Assembly (NCBI GenBank): GCA_030655075.1
Contig: JAURWE010000061.1
Coordinates: 62,001 to 126,000, forward strand
DNA length: 64,000 bases
DNA from: Pararhizobium sp.
Lineage (GTDB): Bacteria; Pseudomonadota; Alphaproteobacteria; Rhizobiales; Rhizobiaceae
Direction of reading: 5' to 3'
The notes under the pieces are model-generated. The model had not been told where the DNA came from. It worked only from the letters and a program-made list of their open reading frames with translations, and did no database searches. Positions 7,915 to 14,988 of the stretch are shown here, one piece after another. The translations under genes were made by a program, and so were the position numbers. Position 1 is the stretch's first letter. Every line of letters starts with the position of its first letter.

Positions 7915-8241
7915 TCAAATCCCCTGAACTTGGTGTGACATCGTGCCGTTGAGGCGCTGGGAGGGGGTGAAATCCGTGGCGTTGAGCTCTTCGGATTCGA
8001 TGGCGTCCGCGAAAGCCATGTTGATCAGCCGGTCCATGCCGACCACGTCGAGATAGTCCGGGTCGGCCAGTTCATGCGCCTCGCTGACGATCTGACGGGC
8101 GCCGTCCATGATCAGATCCATCGCTGCCTTCAGGTGGTTGCGGCGCGTCTCGGCCGACCAGTTGACGGCAAGCTGGCTGCGCAGCGTCTCGACTGCCGAG
8201 ACCATGATGTTGAGCGCGTTGTCTTCTGCTGCGGTTGCCAT
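7915..8241 (-). CDS. Hypothetical early prophage protein
   Basis: A 108-residue, acidic, mainly helical protein (ETRRNHLKAAMDLIMDGARQ). No motif suggests a function. The gap to the upstream gene (8242-8306) holds a short hairpin at 8277-8295, which could slow or partly end transcription within the operon. Confidence 0.6.
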   Translation of the reverse strand: MATAAEDNALNIMVSAVETLRSQLAVNWSAETRRNHLKAAMDLIMDGARQIVSEAHELADPDYLDVVGMDRLINMAFADAIESEELNATDFTPSQRLNGTMSHQVQGI

Positions 8242-8276
8242 GGGATTGTCCTTGAAGTTTGAAGGTCAATTTCGAT

Positions 8277-8295
8277 ATCCGTCCCGAAGACGGAT
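8277..8295 (-). other. Intercistronic hairpin
   Basis: Read on the minus strand, ATCCGTC and GACGGAT pair around a TTCGG loop, a very stable tetraloop-like fold. There is no run of T after it, so it is more likely an RNA-stability or attenuation element than a true terminator. Confidence 0.4.
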
Positions 8296-8306
8296 GCCGA
8301 AGGTGA

Positions 8307-8984
8307 TCAGGCGACGACGAGAGCAATCGCTTTTTCAGCGATACGCTTTGCCGAGTAGATTGAGTTGTTCGTGATTTTCCGCTGCCAAGCTGAGTTGCGA
8401 GGCGACCAGTTCCAAGCGGCGCCCTTGAGTTCGGAGAGGACTTCGGGTGCTGGCTTGCCGTCGAAAATGATCTGGACGCGTTCAACGTCGTGGTTGACGA
8501 CAATCTTGACTTCGCCAACGATGATTTCTTCTGTCCCGCTCTTAGCGCCCTCAGGCTTGACGACGGGCTCAGCTCCCACAGCCTTGATTGCCTTTAAGGC
8601 GGCCTTCAGCGCGCGTTCCTGCCAACCCCAAAACTCCTGCGTCTTCTTCTCGAAAGACGCCCAAACTTTTTCCTGGCGGCGAACAGGAAAGTTTGCCGGG
8701 CCGGTGATCATGGTGGACATCATGCGGCTTCGAGCGGACCAGATTTCAGACTGGCGTTTGATGTAGCCTTCCCGGTAACGCTCCGACTGCGCAGCGGCCT
8801 CAACCATACGCGCGTCGGTATCGGATGCAGCCATCAGCGTTTCGTTGAACTCCCGGATAGAGGTGACGTACCCAGAGACTTCAGTTTCGCCCCGCCGCTC
8901 TGGCGTGTGGCTTGTTCCAGCGTGAGCGCGAGTTGCCATCTCTAGGCTGACGTCGTTTGCTTCGGGCTCCCTGAGATATGCCAT
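8307..8984 (-). CDS. First gene of the leftward early operon, function unknown
   Basis: The 225-residue protein has a disordered first 40 residues, a helical middle, and a C-terminal segment (about 165-225) reading IVVNHDVERVQIIFDGKPAPEVLSELKGAAWNWSPRNSAWQR, a small alpha/beta unit seen at the C-terminus of some phage and plasmid DNA-processing proteins. Being immediately downstream of the predicted PL promoter, it would be the earliest product on this arm. A GGAGAG ribosome-binding site precedes the ATG. Confidence 0.66.
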   Translation of the reverse strand: MAYLREPEANDVSLEMATRAHAGTSHTPERRGETEVSGYVTSIREFNETLMAASDTDARMVEAAAQSERYREGYIKRQSEIWSARSRMMSTMITGPANFPVRRQEKVWASFEKKTQEFWGWQERALKAALKAIKAVGAEPVVKPEGAKSGTEEIIVGEVKIVVNHDVERVQIIFDGKPAPEVLSELKGAAWNWSPRNSAWQRKITNNSIYSAKRIAEKAIALVVA

Positions 8985-9051
8985 CGTCTCTCTCCATCTT
9001 CGGTTCCAGCAAGATCAGGCTGCTGCCGTCTTCGTTGCTTCGATGAGGAGA

Positions 9052-9080
9052 GTTATAGCGGTAAAAAAACCGACTTGCAA
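9052..9080 (-). promoter_or_regulatory. Predicted leftward early promoter (PL)
   Basis: On the minus strand a TTGCAA box (9075-9080) and TATAAC box (9052-9057) are separated by exactly 17 bp. The operator copy at 9059-9072 fills the spacer, so a bound repressor would block RNA polymerase directly. Transcription would start near 9045 and run into the 8984 gene. Confidence 0.65.
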
Positions 9081-9127
9081 TAGGTAGCGGTAAAAAAACC
9101 GATTATTGTTGAACGGTAGGATTACCG
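9059..9127. promoter_or_regulatory. Left operator cluster: three CGGT-N6-ACCG sites
   Basis: Identical half-sites CGGT and ACCG, six bases apart, occur at 9059-9072, 9088-9101 and 9114-9127; the first two have the spacer AAAAAA. Centre-to-centre spacings are 29 and 26 bp. The same element occurs three times on the other side of the repressor gene, so this is the left operator of the immunity region. Confidence 0.82.
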
Positions 9128-9145
9128 CGTGCTATGTCTTTGTGC

Positions 9146-9535
9146 ATGGCGAAAAACAACATCGACAGCTTCTACACAGAGCGCGGGGCGTGGACGGACT
9201 ACGTCTGTGACCGGCTGGACTTCACGCATGCGCAGTTCCGCGTGGCCTATTTCATCGCCAGCAAGACGAACCCGCGCGATGGCTACATGTGGTATTCCGT
9301 GAAGAGGATCGCCCGCGAGTCCGGCGTCAGCCTCAAGACCGTGACAGACGCGATAGAGCATCTCGACCGGTGCAGATTGATCACGATAGGGAAGAGAAAA
9401 GAGGGCCGACAGACCGTGAACACATACGCGTGGCGCATGCCGCTTGACGCGAGCGACCAGGCGTTCAAGGCGGTCAAAAAAGGGCGACGGAAAACGGGCG
9501 GTCGAGCGCGACGAGTTTCATTAGATGAAACCTGA
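9146..9535 (+). CDS. Helix-turn-helix (HTH_36-like) regulator or replication-type protein
   Basis: Residues about 45-85 hold a winged helix-turn-helix with YSVKRIARESGVSLKTVTDAIEHLD, typical of HTH_36 proteins. The tail is strongly basic (KKGRRKTGGRARR). TTGAAC (9109-9114) and CTATGT (9132-9137) are 17 bp apart and put the transcript start at about the ATG at 9146, suggesting a leaderless mRNA; an ATG at 9134 is the alternative. The third operator of the left cluster lies in this promoter, so it is repressed in lysogens. Palindromes at its 3' end may be its targets. Confidence 0.72.
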   Translation: MAKNNIDSFYTERGAWTDYVCDRLDFTHAQFRVAYFIASKTNPRDGYMWYSVKRIARESGVSLKTVTDAIEHLDRCRLITIGKRKEGRQTVNTYAWRMPLDASDQAFKAVKKGRRKTGGRARRVSLDET

Positions 9536-9556
9536 CGAGTTTCACTGAATGAAACC
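9510..9556. repeat. Tandem 23-bp repeat carrying GTTTCA-N5-TGAAAC palindromes
   Basis: Two copies (9510-9532 and 9534-9556), 24 bp apart, share GACGAGTTTCA and TGAAACC; only the central five bases differ (TTAGA and CTGAA). Each is an inverted repeat GTTTCA-N5-TGAAAC. The first copy spans the last codons of the HTH gene. They look like protein-binding sites, perhaps for that protein. Confidence 0.6.
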
Positions 9557-9557
9557 A

Positions 9558-9584
9558 AACCTAATAAGGCTTAACCTAATAAGG
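9558..9584. repeat. Direct repeat of AACCTAATAAGG
   Basis: Twelve identical bases occur at 9558-9569 and 9573-9584, a 15-bp period, immediately after the palindromic repeats. Downstream to 9662 lies a longer imperfect hairpin (TGTTCTGTTTC against GAAAC-AGGG-AGAACA) but no gene. The segment is AT-richer than its surroundings. Confidence 0.55.
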
Positions 9585-9662
9585 TATTTATGTTCTGTTT
9601 CTTGCTCTGAAGGGAGTAATTGGAAACAGGGAGAACAGGATAGTTTCTTTGGAGAGAGCGTA

Positions 9663-10337
9663 CTAAGCGCCCATGCGCAGCCGCCCTTGAATCCCGCCGG
9701 CCAATTCTACCCTATGAACCTTGTTTTTGGGCAGAACAGCAAAAATTTCCCCGATCCATTCAAGGTGAACGCCTTCAATCAACGGGGCGTTGAACGACAT
9801 CAAGTTCACCCCTCCAACGCCTCGCGAGATCGTTTTGAGAAAGCGTCTGTTGTCAGATGTTCGAACAGCAGCCTCCTCGCCGTAGAAAGCTGTGAGCGGG
9901 CGCTTTTGCTCCCGGTAGCAGATGATAACCGAGCCCGGCTTGTAAACCGGCAGCATCGAATCGCCCTTTATCTCAAAAGCCACCATCTCATCCGGCAGGG
10001 GGAAAGGCACGACGATCTGTTCCAGGCCATCGGCCGGGATCTGCTCGAAGTCAGGGTCTATTTCAGCCCCGGCGCCGATGTAGCCCCAGAGAGGCACCTC
10101 GACGCCAGCTTCCATGCCCATACCTTCAAGGAGCCAACTGGCCGTCGTCCCGAGAACAGGGGCAAGCTTTATGATGGTCGAGGTCGATGTTCCAGCCTCC
10201 TCCTTGCCGTCTTCAATCGCCCGCTTGATGTTGCGAATGGCATCTTTGCTCAAGCCCGCTTTCGCAGAGGCTGCAGCGGCCGATAGCTCGACAGCTCCAA
10301 GACGGCTTTCAATGCGGGTTAAAATCTCTCTCAGCAT
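9663..10337 (-). CDS. LexA/CI-type prophage repressor with S24 autocleavage domain
   Basis: The 224-residue protein has an N-terminal helix-turn-helix of the XRE kind (KAGLSKDAIRNIKRAIEDG, residues 26-44) and a C-terminal S24 peptidase domain. Cleavage site candidate: A89-G90 in YIGAGAEI. Catalytic Ser127 is in GDSMLPVYKPG and Lys168 in RFLKTISRG. RecA-dependent self-cleavage on DNA damage would induce the phage. It lies between two sets of three CGGT-N6-ACCG sites, one of which (10341-10354) is four bases upstream of its own start, so autoregulation is likely. Confidence 0.9.
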   Translation of the reverse strand: MLREILTRIESRLGAVELSAAAASAKAGLSKDAIRNIKRAIEDGKEEAGTSTSTIIKLAPVLGTTASWLLEGMGMEAGVEVPLWGYIGAGAEIDPDFEQIPADGLEQIVVPFPLPDEMVAFEIKGDSMLPVYKPGSVIICYREQKRPLTAFYGEEAAVRTSDNRRFLKTISRGVGGVNLMSFNAPLIEGVHLEWIGEIFAVLPKNKVHRVELAGGIQGRLRMGA

Positions 10338-10340
10338 GGG

Positions 10341-10412
10341 CGGTATTTTGACCGCCTTGATCTATTTCGCCAATCGGTAAGAAAACCGTTGACAGAAGCG
10401 GTTAAATTACCG
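10341..10412. promoter_or_regulatory. Right operator cluster: three CGGT-N6-ACCG sites
   Basis: Copies lie at 10341-10354 (spacer ATTTTG), 10375-10388 (AAGAAA) and 10399-10412 (TAAATT), with centre spacings of 34 and 24 bp. The first sits at the start of the repressor gene over a plausible minus-strand -10 box (TTGGCG, 17 bp, CAAAAT); the other two flank the -35 box of the rightward promoter. This matches the operator logic of lambdoid phages. Confidence 0.82.
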
Positions 10413-10417
10413 ATTAT
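10389..10417 (+). promoter_or_regulatory. Predicted rightward early promoter (PR)
   Basis: A consensus TTGACA at 10389-10394 is followed after 17 bp by GATTAT at 10412-10417. Operator 10375-10388 ends just before the -35 box and operator 10399-10412 occupies the spacer. The expected start point is at or within a few bases of the ATG at 10424, implying a leaderless message. Confidence 0.68.
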
Positions 10418-10423
10418 GTTTGC

Positions 10424-10666
10424 ATGTTGAACCTTGATCATCTCATCACCGTGGCCGACGAATACGGCCGGATCGCAAAAGTCGAAGAAAAGACGGTGAG
10501 TAGCCGTGTCTTCGCCGACAGCAAGAAGCTCGGGGCAATTCGAGCTGGCGCCGACATAACCGTTGGCCGCTACAACACGGCTTTGGGATGGTTCTCGGAG
10601 AACTGGCCGGATGGCGCAAAATGGCCTCATGGGGTGCAGCGCCCTGTTTCGGAGGCCGCCCAATGA
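10424..10666 (+). CDS. First gene of the rightward early operon, candidate Cro/CII-like protein
   Basis: The 80-residue product has a helical N-terminal half (LDHLITVADEYGRIAKVEEKTVSSRVF) and a DSKKLGAIRAGADITVGRYNTALGWF segment that could be a helix-turn-helix. Position directly after PR, opposite the repressor, is where phages keep Cro. No ribosome-binding site precedes the ATG, in keeping with a leaderless transcript. The Cro role rests on position only. Confidence 0.65.
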   Translation: MLNLDHLITVADEYGRIAKVEEKTVSSRVFADSKKLGAIRAGADITVGRYNTALGWFSENWPDGAKWPHGVQRPVSEAAQ

Positions 10667-10932
10667 ACCGAGTTTTCACGGCGGAATATTGCGAGGGCCA
10701 GTATGCGCTGATCGCTAAAGAACAGGTCCACGCAAAGCTTTTCCTTGAGATTGCTACCCTCAAAGCCCTGAGTTCCAGGGTCCTTGAAGCCGGTGGCGGC
10801 GCGCTGCACAACCTCTTTGTCGCGGGAGAGGAGCCGAAGTGGGCAGATGAAAGCCAGCGGGCGCAACTCATCGAACTGAGCGATTGTCTCGAGGCGCTTC
10901 ATGAGAAAATTACCAAGGGTGACGCCCAATGA
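10663..10932 (+). CDS. Small hypothetical helical protein
   Basis: An 89-residue, mostly helical protein; the start ATG overlaps the stop of the preceding gene by four bases, as does the next gene at its end. No motif was recognised. Confidence 0.6.
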   Translation: MNRVFTAEYCEGQYALIAKEQVHAKLFLEIATLKALSSRVLEAGGGALHNLFVAGEEPKWADESQRAQLIELSDCLEALHEKITKGDAQ

Positions 10933-11297
10933 AGCCCTCCCCAGCAAAACCCAACGCATGGTGGAACAGAGCCTCTACCGAGGAACGCCTTAAGCAGATC
11001 GACGCGGGGATAGAGCTGCGGATGACTGCGCGGCAGATCGCGATGAATTTGCGGGTGTCGCCGTATGACGCGAACCCGAAGCAGTCGCCAATCGATAGCT
11101 TCGCGAAATACCACGGCCGCCGGTTTCGTGGCGACCTTCCGAACGTGGCGCGTCGAGCGCGGGTGGAGAATGGCAAAGCTTCCCTCGTCAAACGCGCACC
11201 ATGGCTTGAGCGAGCTGGAACGGACGTTCACGGCGCCTTCTCGATATTCGAGGCAGAGGCGCCACAGCCGATGTTTGACGAACTGGAGGGCGCGTAA
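10929..11297 (+). CDS. Putative DNA-binding helix-turn-helix protein
   Basis: The 122-residue product starts with a disordered basic segment, then TEERLKQIDAGIELRMTARQIAMNLRVS, in which DAGIELRMTARQIAMNLRVS (about 26-45) has the spacing of a GcrA-like or resolvase-like helix-turn-helix. The remainder contains a basic patch (RRARVENGKASLVKRAPW). It may act as an early regulator. Four-base overlap with its upstream neighbour. Confidence 0.6.
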   Translation: MKPSPAKPNAWWNRASTEERLKQIDAGIELRMTARQIAMNLRVSPYDANPKQSPIDSFAKYHGRRFRGDLPNVARRARVENGKASLVKRAPWLERAGTDVHGAFSIFEAEAPQPMFDELEGA

Positions 11298-11299
11298 GC

Positions 11300-11638
11300 A
11301 TGACCTGGAACCACGATATGACCGCTGTCCCTCTGGGGCGCATGGAGACGGTCACAAAGACTATCAAAGGCACAGAACATCAGATCAGCGAATACCATGT
11401 AGCTCCGGTCTGGTTGGCTTGCGCCGATGGTTCGGTTTGCCGGTCGTATTGGATACCGGCTGTGGGAAAGCGGAATGGACGATGGTCCGGCTGGGCGGAA
11501 AAAAGCCTGCCGCCGATCGCTTGGCAGCCATATGTGGTGCCGGTGCATCCGAGCGAACTGGCCGACGGCGGCGCGGGCATTGTGACCCGCCATTCCGAAA
11601 TCAATCTTCCGATCATCGACGATGTAGGTGGCCAATGA
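11300..11638 (+). CDS. Hypothetical early prophage protein
   Basis: The 112-residue protein is rich in aromatic residues (WLACADGSVCRSYWIPAVG, RWSGWAEKSLPPIAWQPY), suggesting a compact beta fold. It begins two bases after the preceding stop and overlaps the next gene by four. Function unknown. Confidence 0.6.
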   Translation: MTWNHDMTAVPLGRMETVTKTIKGTEHQISEYHVAPVWLACADGSVCRSYWIPAVGKRNGRWSGWAEKSLPPIAWQPYVVPVHPSELADGGAGIVTRHSEINLPIIDDVGGQ

Positions 11639-11808
11639 CAACGGGATACATCCTCTGCGCCGCATTCGCGCTGTGCGCGGTTTTCATTTTCGCCGCAGTC
11701 ATTATCAACGTCCGGAGCAATGCGCCGGCTGAGCCTGAGATTGACGACGGGGCTCTTGAGGGCGACCTGCGGGCCTATGTCGGTCACCTCAACGGAGGGC
11801 AGGGCTGA
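11635..11808 (+). CDS. Small single-pass membrane protein
   Basis: A 57-residue frame starts with ATG at 11635, overlapping the previous stop by four bases. Residues 3-25 (TGYILCAAFALCAVFIFAAVII) form one membrane segment at the N-terminus, followed by an acidic cytoplasmic or periplasmic tail. Its stop shares a base with the next start. Confidence 0.58.
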   Translation: MTTGYILCAAFALCAVFIFAAVIINVRSNAPAEPEIDDGALEGDLRAYVGHLNGGQG

Positions 11809-12107
11809 TGTCGGCTCTCGCTGTCCAGATTCAAACGGCTTTGGAGCTTGCGACCTTCTCGCGCTCTGACGACCGTTCCGCAAAGATCGTCCATCACCTT
11901 TGCGCAGTTTACCCAGGTGCCGTGAAGGCACGAAAATTGATGGGGATTTCCGGTTTTGCATCTCACCGCGACCCGGTCACCCCGTTCGTTGAATTTCTCA
12001 ACATCATCATTCGCATCAACCAGTCTCTCTCCCGTCACGGCTGGCAGGCCGTACGCACGGGCGGGACGCCGGATGATCAGTACCGGCTCGCGCCGGTCGG
12101 CGATTAG
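11808..12107 (+). CDS. Hypothetical early prophage protein
   Basis: The 99-residue product has a helical first half and ends with HGWQAVRTGGTPDDQYRLAPVG, a short beta-like element that resembles a wing of a winged-helix. A TGATG junction couples it to the upstream gene. Function unknown. Confidence 0.58.
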   Translation: MSALAVQIQTALELATFSRSDDRSAKIVHHLCAVYPGAVKARKLMGISGFASHRDPVTPFVEFLNIIIRINQSLSRHGWQAVRTGGTPDDQYRLAPVGD

Positions 12108-12166
12108 GATTTCCTTTCGTATCCGCCGCTTCCGATAATTCAAACCTATCAGGAGCGGCGACCAAT

Positions 12167-12583
12167 ATGCGGCAAAGTTCAGACCACTTTCTGGCAAACG
12201 ACAACAAGGCAAAGACAATGAGTTCTGTCGAAGCATTTTCACCCGATCTGGCTGCGGCGTACGCGCGGAAGATGATTGAGCGCGAGAGCCGGGGCAACGG
12301 CGACCAGTTGAACGCGATGGAACGGGTAGGGCGCCGCTGCGGCCTGACCGCCCGGTCTCTTCGGCGGCTTGTGAATGGCGAAACCAAGGACCCGAGCATT
12401 TCGGTTTTCGGGCGGGTCCGGGCTGCATATCTCGACCACTGCGCACGGCAGATCGCCGAACTGCAGAATGAAATCGAAACCGAGAAACTGAGGTTCGGGA
12501 ATGACCATTTTCAGGATCTGGCTGCTGAGGCTGAGGCTTTGGCTACGAAAATCAGATCAGCCAAAGAAGGGACAGCACGATGA
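12167..12583 (+). CDS. Putative helix-turn-helix protein
   Basis: In this 138-residue protein, NAMERVGRRCGLTARSLRRLVNGETKDP (about 49-76) is a good helix-turn-helix with a following wing-like turn; residues 88-130 form a long helix that could dimerise. An AGGAG-like site precedes the ATG at 12167. It overlaps the next gene by four bases. Similar small regulators occur in other rhizobial prophages. Confidence 0.63.
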   Translation: MRQSSDHFLANDNKAKTMSSVEAFSPDLAAAYARKMIERESRGNGDQLNAMERVGRRCGLTARSLRRLVNGETKDPSISVFGRVRAAYLDHCARQIAELQNEIETEKLRFGNDHFQDLAAEAEALATKIRSAKEGTAR

Positions 12584-13158
12584 CGGCAGCAGGGCATAAC
12601 AGCAAGCTAACCGAGCAGGAGCACCAGGCCTTATGGGGCCACCACGTTCGCCGCAGGGTAGCGGCCCGACGTAAGGCGGATGCAATCAAGGCCGAAGAGG
12701 TGGTCTTGAAGAAGGAAGCCAAGAACGACGGCATTTCCGAGCAGGAGATGAAGGATTTCCTCGACTGCATGCTCTCCGACGACAAGCAGAAGAAGGTCGA
12801 CAATTTCCACATGCTCAAGCGCAACCGGATCCGGCTCGGGCTGATCGCGGATGACCGGAAGGGCGATCTCCTGGCTGATCGCGTCACCAATCAGGACATG
12901 ATCTTCGCCTCCGGCGTGGAATCGGGATTGGCGGCTCTGGATCGGGCTTCGAAGTTCGCCGCCGGCAGCGACGAGGAACGCGCCTTTCTCGACGGCTACG
13001 ATGAAGGCCAGCGCATCGCCCGCGACAATCTTCAGTCAGCGATGGAGAAGCGCAACGCCGCGACATCCAAGGAAGAGCCCGCATCTGATGGCGATCCCTT
13101 TCCGGATAGCGATGCCGACTGGGTCAAATCCGATCCGGCCCGGCAGGCGGCGGAGTAA
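12580..13158 (+). CDS. Conserved-looking rhizobial phage protein, function unknown
   Basis: The 192-residue protein is basic and helical at the N-terminus (HHVRRRVAARRKADAIKAEE), with SGVESGLAALDRASKFAAGSDEERAFLDGYDEGQ in the middle and a proline/acidic tail. It is not a known enzyme. Position between regulators and the resolvase gene suggests a role in replication or transcription, but this is guesswork. Confidence 0.62.
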   Translation: MTAAGHNSKLTEQEHQALWGHHVRRRVAARRKADAIKAEEVVLKKEAKNDGISEQEMKDFLDCMLSDDKQKKVDNFHMLKRNRIRLGLIADDRKGDLLADRVTNQDMIFASGVESGLAALDRASKFAAGSDEERAFLDGYDEGQRIARDNLQSAMEKRNAATSKEEPASDGDPFPDSDADWVKSDPARQAAE

Positions 13159-13163
13159 CGGCG

Positions 13164-13715
13164 ATGGGATTCGAGCGCGCGAAAATCGACATCAAGCCGG
13201 CTTCCGTCGGGACCGGCGTCAAGGTCAGCCTGAAGAAGATCAAAGGCGCCCAGGCGAAAATGACACTCACGTTCTCCGGGAATGTCATCAAGCAGCTGGC
13301 GTGGGCGGCCGACGACAAGCTTGAAGTGCTCATGGGCACCGATGGCGACCACGGGATCATCAGACTTCGCAAGAACAATTCGGTCGGTGACGCAGTCGTC
13401 GTCATGAAGAAGGCTATGGGTGATCACCAGTACGGCGTCGTCCAGCTTGGGCACCATCCACGTTTTGTCGACCGAGCTGAGGCCGCGCGGTGGTGCCAGT
13501 GCGAAGCCCTCGAGGATGGATATTTCGAAGTCGTCCTTCCACGATGGGCAGACGAGACCAGCCCGAAGAAGAAGCCAGCAGACGCTGCGGTACAAACCCT
13601 TTCGCCAACAAAGCTTCCTCAGCAGCGCCCGGCCAGTGTCACTGCGGGCGTAATGGGCGATCCACCGCCCGGCCGGCGCGAGATGCTGGCGAAGATCGGC
13701 GACATCAAAGCATGA
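13164..13715 (+). CDS. Hypothetical prophage protein with a beta-rich core
   Basis: Residues 1-130 of 183 are beta-rich (KVSLKKIKGAQAKMTLTF, LEVLMGTDGDHGIIRLRK) and end with YFEVVLPRW. The last 50 residues are disordered and proline-rich. The gene begins five bases after the previous stop. No family recognised. Confidence 0.6.
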   Translation: MGFERAKIDIKPASVGTGVKVSLKKIKGAQAKMTLTFSGNVIKQLAWAADDKLEVLMGTDGDHGIIRLRKNNSVGDAVVVMKKAMGDHQYGVVQLGHHPRFVDRAEAARWCQCEALEDGYFEVVLPRWADETSPKKKPADAAVQTLSPTKLPQQRPASVTAGVMGDPPPGRREMLAKIGDIKA

Positions 13716-13813
13716 CCAGTTCGCCCGCCGGAGCGATATCCGGCCACCGCTTCATCCTCCTGGCTGCGGCGCAAACTAGAGACGCGAATGTCTCATTTTT
13801 CTTCAACGATTGA
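13712..13813 (+). CDS. Possible 33-residue protein
   Basis: A frame starts at an ATG overlapping the upstream stop by four bases, the same junction used throughout this operon, and ends eight bases before the next ATG. It has no recognisable motif. The coupling is the only support. Confidence 0.3.
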   Translation: MTSSPAGAISGHRFILLAAAQTRDANVSFFFND

Positions 13814-13820
13814 GGTCGAG

Positions 13821-14195
13821 ATGAGCGTCAAACTCACCATTCAAGGCAAGTGCCTGGCCATCCTCGAAAAGGAAGCCGAGCGGATGAACACGACGCCGAC
13901 GGTTCTTGCCCGGGCGATTATCGAGACTGTCGTCGAAGAGAACATTGTCCAAGAGACACTGGCCGGTGTTGACCTGAAACCGTTCGTCGAGCGCAAGGCG
14001 GGCCGGGCATTCGGCAAGGGCTGTCACCGCTTCCAAGGCAAACTGATGTCAATTGCCGGTATCTCGCGCATCACGGGCGTTCCGGCCGATGTGATCCAAG
14101 GTCGCCTGAACCGCGGCTGGCAATTGGATCGCGCGGCGACTGAGCCGAAGCAGGCGAGGGGTTTTCCGAAGGCAACGAAGGGGGGTGCGCTTTGA
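13821..14195 (+). CDS. Small protein with ribbon-helix-helix-like N-terminus and second helix-turn-helix
   Basis: From ATG 13821 the product has 124 residues; GAGG lies upstream, and an earlier ATG at 13788 is possible. SVKLTIQGKCLAILEKEAERMNTTPTVLARAIIETVVEE has the strand-helix-helix order of an RHH protein. Residues 75-105 (SIAGISRITGVPADVIQGRLNRGW) look like a helix-turn-helix. Probably a DNA-binding protein. Confidence 0.63.
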   Translation: MSVKLTIQGKCLAILEKEAERMNTTPTVLARAIIETVVEENIVQETLAGVDLKPFVERKAGRAFGKGCHRFQGKLMSIAGISRITGVPADVIQGRLNRGWQLDRAATEPKQARGFPKATKGGAL

Positions 14196-14854
14196 TCATC
14201 ATGGGGCTCGACCTGGCAAACAATTCCGGCTGGGCATGGCGCGATAGCGACCGCCACCGGTCCAGCATCGAATGTGGTGTGATCTCGGTTTCTGAATACG
14301 ACTGGGAAGAGAAGTACGCCATTTTCGCCAACCAGTTTCTTCCTCTCATCCGTCGGGTAAAGCCGGACTTCGTTGCAATCGAGCGGCCGGAGCACGGCGT
14401 GCGCCAGTTCGCCAAGGCAGGGCCGCCAGACCTCACCGGCCATCAGCAGCAGGCAATGACCATCAACCCGGCCGCATTGCAGCTCACGGGCATCGCTGGG
14501 GCAGCAATCGCCGTCTGCACGCTGCTGCGCATCCCCTACGGCACCATTGCCGCCACATCCTGGCGTCCTGTCTATTTCGGCAAAGGCTTCAAGCCGAAGC
14601 GAGATCAGATCCAAGACCGCAAGACCGGCAAGATGAAAGAGGGAAGCCTCGACTGGAAACAGGCTGCGATCGACGTTTGCAATCTGGAACAGATCAAACT
14701 CCCCAGCACGAAAAAGGACCAGAAGGACGCGGCCGAAGCCGTCGGCATCTGCACCTGCTGGCACAAGTGCGACGTCCCCAACATCAAATGGATGCAAGAC
14801 CGGTTCATCGCATTGCGCACCGGGGCGGCACAGAAGAAGGCGCTGGCAGCATGA
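14192..14854 (+). CDS. RuvC/RNase H-fold Holliday junction resolvase-like protein
   Basis: The 220-residue product opens with IIMGLDLANNSGWA, the first acidic strand of RuvC-like nucleases (D7), followed by PDFVAIERPEHGV (E in the second strand position) and TKKDQKDAAEAVGI near 175-190, supplying the last aspartates. This is the pattern of phage crossover-junction endodeoxyribonucleases that debranch DNA before packaging. Start is TTG at 14192 (TTGA overlap) or ATG at 14201. Confidence 0.8.
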   Translation: MIIMGLDLANNSGWAWRDSDRHRSSIECGVISVSEYDWEEKYAIFANQFLPLIRRVKPDFVAIERPEHGVRQFAKAGPPDLTGHQQQAMTINPAALQLTGIAGAAIAVCTLLRIPYGTIAATSWRPVYFGKGFKPKRDQIQDRKTGKMKEGSLDWKQAAIDVCNLEQIKLPSTKKDQKDAAEAVGICTCWHKCDVPNIKWMQDRFIALRTGAAQKKALAA

Positions 14855-14988
14855 CCCGCAAACCCACCCCATCCCCTTTCGAATGCAAAGCGTGCGGCAA
14901 GGTGCTCAGCGTTTCGGAGTTCATCGAGAATTACTGCGAGGCTTGTGAAAAGGCGAAGCTGGCCGAGAAGGCGAGGGCGTCGGCATGA
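14851..14988 (+). CDS. Mini zinc-ribbon protein
   Basis: A 45-residue protein with two CxxC knuckles, ECKACGK at residues 10-16 and YCEACEK at 29-35, which should bind one zinc ion. Four-base overlaps connect it to the resolvase and methyltransferase genes. Such ribbons in phages bind nucleic acid or protein partners; the partner is unknown. Confidence 0.68.
   Translation: MTRKPTPSPFECKACGKVLSVSEFIENYCEACEKAKLAEKARASA

Noticed and set aside
9549..10286. A 245-codon plus-strand frame opposite the repressor
   Set aside because: The minus strand encodes a complete S24 repressor with catalytic residues; the plus frame shows no motif.
13032..13595. Minus-strand frames opposite the 12.5-13.7 kb genes
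   Set aside because: They run against a tightly overlapped plus operon and look like shadows.
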